The notes under the pieces were generated by a model. The model did no database searches and was not told the DNA's origin. It saw only the letters and a list, made by a program, of their open reading frames with translations. Of a stretch of 64,000 bases of DNA, positions 61,046-64,000 are shown piece after piece. Every line of letters starts with the position of its first letter. Positions within the stretch are counted from its first letter, which is position 1. The translations under genes were made by a program, and so were the position numbers. Source of the DNA: DASQUK01 sp963717085 (lineage in GTDB: Bacteria; Actinomycetota; Acidimicrobiia; Acidimicrobiales; VFJN01); the NCBI GenBank assembly GCA_963717085.1, contig CAVQVM010000023.1, positions 124,001 to 188,000 on the forward strand. Direction: 5' to 3'.

Positions 61046-61795
61046 ATGGCTGCCGTCTGGCTGTGGGTTCGCAGCGAGCGGCGTCGGCGCGGTCCGGCGA
61101 TCCTGGTCGCCGCGATCGTGGCCCTGGCTGCGGGCGCGGCGATGGCTGCGCTCGCCGGGGCGCGCCGGGCCGATAGCGCCCTGGAACGGCTCGGCGCAGC
61201 GACGGGTCACCCCAACCTGGAGCTGGCCCCGCTCGCCCAGGTCACCGGTCGCGGGCAAGTCGATCCCGCTGCGCTGGCCGGGAGCGTTGACCTGATCGAC
61301 GAGGCCGCGGCCGTCCCGGGGGTCGAGGAGGTGACGCACGCCGCGATCTGGGGGATCACGCCGGACCCGGAGGCGGAGTGTCTGTTCGGCCTCGGGACGA
61401 TTCGCAGCACCGCGTCGCACCCGTTCGGTCTGACGGTCGTGGGTCGGACGTCCGGGGCGGCCAATGCGGTGGCGGTCAACGAGACGGCGGCCCGCGAGTA
61501 CAGCCTGCGGGTGGGGAGCGAGCTGCGCCTCCGAACCGTCAGCGCGGCGCATTTCGCTGACTGGATCGATAGCCAGTCCTGTGTGGCGGCGGATGGCCCG
61601 GAGATCCCCGTGCGGGTGACCGCCATCATCCGCGGCGTGGAAGAGGTCACCGATGCCGCCGAGGCCGGCGGCGCGGTCGGTCCTGGGTTCTATGACCGCT
61701 ACGCCGGCGAGGTGGCGGGCTGTGCCTGCCTTATCGAGGTCCGGGCAAATCCCGATCGCCTAGACGAAGTCCGAGCCGCTCTCAAGGCGCTATAG
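61046..61795 (+). pseudogene. N-terminal fragment of an FtsX/MacB-type ABC permease
   Basis: This begins MAAVWLWVRSERRRRGPAI, then one transmembrane helix (VAAIVALAAGAAMAALAGAR) and a MacB-like outer domain (GLTVVGRTSGAANAVAVNET; YSLRVGSELRLRTVS; VRVTAIIRGVEEVTD). The remaining helices of an FtsX permease (several hundred residues) are missing, and the frame ends at a TAG at 61795. No ABC ATPase is nearby. Most likely it is a truncated remnant, abutting an FAD monooxygenase fragment. Confidence 0.7.
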
Positions 61796-61805
61796 CCAAA
61801 CGCCG

Positions 61806-62010
61806 GAGGGGTTGATCCGCCCGCCAGGGAGGCGCGGAGGGCACCGGCCGCGCTACTGGGCGGATAGATGCCGGCGCCGGCCTCTTGGCACGTCCGCTGC
61901 CGCTCCACGATTTCGGCCGCGAACCCGGCACGGGCGAGCGCTCGGGCAGTGCCGAGACCGGCGATGCCAGCGCCGACGACGAGGATGCGCGCAGAGGTCG
62001 GAGAGCGCAC
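61806..62010 (-). pseudogene. N-terminal fragment of an FAD-dependent monooxygenase
   Basis: From a GTG at 62010 the minus strand reads SARILVVGAGIAGLGTARAL, the dinucleotide-binding fold (GAGIAG), then GFAAEIVERQRTCQEAGAGI, as in PheA/TetX-type hydroxylases. After about 65 residues the similarity stops where the truncated ABC permease begins. It is a remnant starting only six bases downstream of the BBE-type oxidase gene. Confidence 0.65.
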
Positions 62011-62015
62011 GGTTC

Positions 62016-63509
62016 TTACCCGCCCGTGCTGGGAGGGACGTTGCGGTTGATACGGAACAGGTTGCCCGGGTCGTACTTCTCCTTCACCTTGACGAGGCGG
62101 TCGAAGTTGGTGTCGTACGCCGCGCGAACACGCTCCGCGTCTTCGTCGGCGGTCTGGAAGTTGAGGTAGTTGCCGCCCGTCGAGAACGGCCAGATGGTCT
62201 TCCACGCCTCTCGTACCCAGGCCACGTTCTCGTTGTCGCGGGCGTGGGCGGGCCACTGTCCGGCGAACGCGGTCAGGTAGCGGGCGTCGCGGTTGCCGAC
62301 CGCTCCGTCGTCGTCGGCTCGTTCGTTCAGCGCACCCGCGAGATGGATGATGATCGACTCCGCCAGCGGAGACGTCACCTTCATGGCACTGTCACGGAAG
62401 GTGTCGAGGAACTCGTTCGAGAGCGCGGCGAGGTACTCGGTCTTCCAGTAGTAGCGGTTGCCCTTGGGCTCCATACCGTCGAGTAGCGCCTGCTGCTCGA
62501 CGTAGGGCCTCTGGCTCACCAGGTCGGCAATCGGGTCGCCGAGGCCCCGAATGGGGGCGAGATCGGCCTGCACCTCGGCGCCGCTGTGGCACACGAGCAG
62601 CCCGACGATCGGCCTGCCGTGCCACTCTTCGGGGAGGAACGGGGCCGGCGGGGCGAGGCGCACGGTGACGGCCGCGGTCAGCTCGCGGGGCGCCGACTCG
62701 GTGAGGTCGCGGTACGCCGCGAGTACGTCGTCGACCCGGTCGGCATCGAAGACGACGAGGCCTCCCGTGATCGTCGGGCCGACCTCGTGGAGGCGGTACG
62801 TGAACCGAGTGACAACGCCGAAGTTGCCTCCACCGCCCCGGAGCGCCCAGAAGAGGTCCGCGTGCTCGTCGCGGCTGGCGGTGCGGATCACGCCGTCGGT
62901 GGTGACGATCTGGATTGCCTCGAGGTTGTCAACGGTCCAGCCGAAGCGCCGCGTGAGGTAACCCAGGCCGCCGCCGAGCGTCAGTCCGGCGACGCCGACC
63001 TCAGAGTTGAAGCTGCCGAGTACGGTTGCCAACCCGTGTGCCTGCGTCGCGCCGTCGACGTCTTTGAGCAGACACCCGGGCCCGACATGCGCGAGCCTGG
63101 CGTCAGCGTCGACCGCGACGTGGCTCATGCAGGACATGTCGAGCGTCAACCCGCGCTCGGCGATCGCAGTTCCGGCCAGGTTGTGGCCTCCGCCCTTGAC
63201 GCTCACCAACAGGCCGTGGTCACGCGCGAACCCCACGGCCGCAGCGACGTCGGAGGCCGAGATCGGCTGAAGAACGAGTGCAGGGAACTTCGCGACCATG
63301 CCGTTCCAGACCAGCACGGCTTGGTCCCAGCCGGGGTCGCCCGCGCGAAGCAACCGGGACTGGACCCGCGAGTCGAGCTCGGCGAGTTGTTCCGCAGTTA
63401 ACGTCACGAGACTGCCGTCGAGCCCGGCGATGTCGACGTTGCTCGCCGTGAAGCGTTGGCTGGTTCCTACGGTCGTGCCGGCGAGGGTCGACTGTTGCTG
63501 TCCGCTCAT
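62016..63509 (-). CDS. BBE-type FAD-linked oxidoreductase
   Basis: This 497-residue flavoprotein of the berberine-bridge family has the PP-loop/FAD motif SVKGGGHNLAG, with His109 the likely covalent FAD ligand. It also has GVAGLTLGGGLGYLTRRFG, LRGGGGNFGVVT and a C-terminal BBE motif (NYLNF, then KYDPGNLFRINRN). The cysteine that makes the second FAD link in doubly bound members is absent (NSEVGVAG). It probably oxidises a sugar, alkaloid or polyketide substrate. It is divergent from the Ada-like gene. Confidence 0.88.
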   Translation of the reverse strand: MSGQQQSTLAGTTVGTSQRFTASNVDIAGLDGSLVTLTAEQLAELDSRVQSRLLRAGDPGWDQAVLVWNGMVAKFPALVLQPISASDVAAAVGFARDHGLLVSVKGGGHNLAGTAIAERGLTLDMSCMSHVAVDADARLAHVGPGCLLKDVDGATQAHGLATVLGSFNSEVGVAGLTLGGGLGYLTRRFGWTVDNLEAIQIVTTDGVIRTASRDEHADLFWALRGGGGNFGVVTRFTYRLHEVGPTITGGLVVFDADRVDDVLAAYRDLTESAPRELTAAVTVRLAPPAPFLPEEWHGRPIVGLLVCHSGAEVQADLAPIRGLGDPIADLVSQRPYVEQQALLDGMEPKGNRYYWKTEYLAALSNEFLDTFRDSAMKVTSPLAESIIIHLAGALNERADDDGAVGNRDARYLTAFAGQWPAHARDNENVAWVREAWKTIWPFSTGGNYLNFQTADEDAERVRAAYDTNFDRLVKVKEKYDPGNLFRINRNVPPSTGG

Positions 63510-63618
63510 GTGACCCTTTTACGCCTTTGGCGTGGCGATGACTGGCGGGATTCGGCCAACTCAGTGACCGATCTACCGCTTTGGCCGAAAACCGCTAGTA
63601 CGGTGGACGACAGGTGCG

Positions 63619-64000
63619 ATGATGAGCAGCATCGTCGAGGACTTCGAGAGCTGCTACCGGCTGAGCGACAGCCGTGACCCGCGGTACGACGGCATCTTCT
63701 TCATCGCCGCCACGTCGACCATGCTCTACTGCCGCCCGAGCTGCCCCGCACGGCAGCCCAAACGCGCCAACGTCCGCTTCTACCCGACCGCCGCGGCCGC
63801 GCAGTCGGCCGGCTTCCGGGCGTGCAAGCGCTGCCGCCCCGACGCCGCGCCCGGCTCACCCGACTGGAACTGGCGCGCCGACAGCGTCGGCCGCGCCATG
63901 CGCTTGATCGCAGACGGCACCGTCGACCGCGAAGGCGTCCCCGGACTCGCCAAACGACTGGGCTTCAGCGAACGCCATCTGCGCCGACTCCTCGCCGAGC
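63619..64000 (+). CDS. Ada-type methylated-DNA sensor / AraC-like protein, partial
   Basis: The gene starts at tandem ATGs (63619 or 63622) and runs out of the window. It begins VEDFESCYRLSDSRDPRYDG and has the Ada metal-binding motif SMLYCRPSCPAR plus CKRCRPDAAPG, giving the four cysteines that carry the methyl-accepting Cys. An AraC-type helix-turn-helix begins at LAKRLGFSERHLRRLLAE. In many actinobacteria this N-terminus is fused to AlkA glycosylase, giving adaptive repair of alkylated DNA. Only about 127 residues are visible. Confidence 0.85.
   Translation, partial: MMSSIVEDFESCYRLSDSRDPRYDGIFFIAATSTMLYCRPSCPARQPKRANVRFYPTAAAAQSAGFRACKRCRPDAAPGSPDWNWRADSVGRAMRLIADGTVDREGVPGLAKRLGFSERHLRRLLAE

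Overview
This is a 64 kb stretch of a high-GC genome with the gene content and order of an actinobacterium. The evidence is the run recG / rsmD-coaD / SepIVA-like-DUF177-rpmF-plsX-acpP-rnc-mutM-smc-ftsY / ffh-rpsP-khpA-rimM, an F420-type luciferase-like oxidoreductase, GTP-type PEP carboxykinase, an HNH gene of the DUF222 (13E12) family behind a LexA-like box, and a SARP-type regulator. Class Acidimicrobiia is my best guess, but that is inference. No rRNA, tRNA or CRISPR array was found. trmD, which often follows rimM, is not in the 134 bases that remain at the left edge.

Left part (1-21.6 kb). A long minus-strand housekeeping supercluster runs from the FakA-like gene and recG down to rimM. 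It covers lipid synthesis (plsX, acpP), RNA processing and translation (rnc, rpmF, rpsP, khpA, rimM, rsmD), protein targeting (ffh, ftsY), chromosome organisation (smc), DNA repair (mutM, recG) and CoA synthesis (coaD). Its conserved order is broken between rsmD and recG by about 3 kb of plus-strand genes. These are an enoyl-CoA hydratase, a tiny zinc ribbon, unknown ORFs, a membrane-anchored coiled-coil protein and a frameshifted tyrosine integrase, so the block looks like a decayed insertion. Two structured intergenic repeats share a 40-base core (3138-3177 and 19490-19529).

Middle part (21.6-43.1 kb). Mixed metabolic and maintenance genes follow: rpmB, a secreted trypsin-like protease, PEP carboxykinase, an AsnC/RAM-domain protein, a MhuD-like haem-degrading protein, a PIG-L deacetylase, a CoA-transferase, an alpha/beta hydrolase, a luciferase-like enzyme, galT-galK, a metal-receptor-like protein, a PH/SHOCT membrane protein, a minimal zincin, a UvrD2-like helicase with an HRDC tail, a frameshifted sigma-region-4 protein, exonuclease III, a NYN-S1 nuclease with Lys/Ala tails, an M20 peptidase, a HAD phosphatase, a lipoprotein and a diiron protein. 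A 168-base element bounded by 21-base inverted repeats sits between the luciferase-like gene and galT.

Right part (43.1-64 kb). This accessory region is rich in broken genes: DUF222-HNH, MFS, methyltransferase, STAS, ABC permease and FAD monooxygenase fragments, several abutting one another. Intact genes include a cupin, alpha/beta hydrolases (one flanked by about 75-base inverted repeats), a glycolipid-binding-like protein, a hydrolase-adenylate cyclase fusion, a large ATPase-SARP regulator, a BBE-type flavoenzyme and the start of an Ada-like gene. The most interesting locus is 51.3-56.2 kb. It is a minus-strand run of ECF sigma factor, zinc anti-sigma factor, ArsM-like methyltransferase-cupin fusion, second ArsM-like methyltransferase and AurF-like diiron protein, with a third methyltransferase divergent. 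It looks like a self-regulated modification pathway whose substrate I cannot name.

Coordinates of starts were chosen by conserved N-termini and ribosome-binding sites. Functions rest on motifs read by eye.
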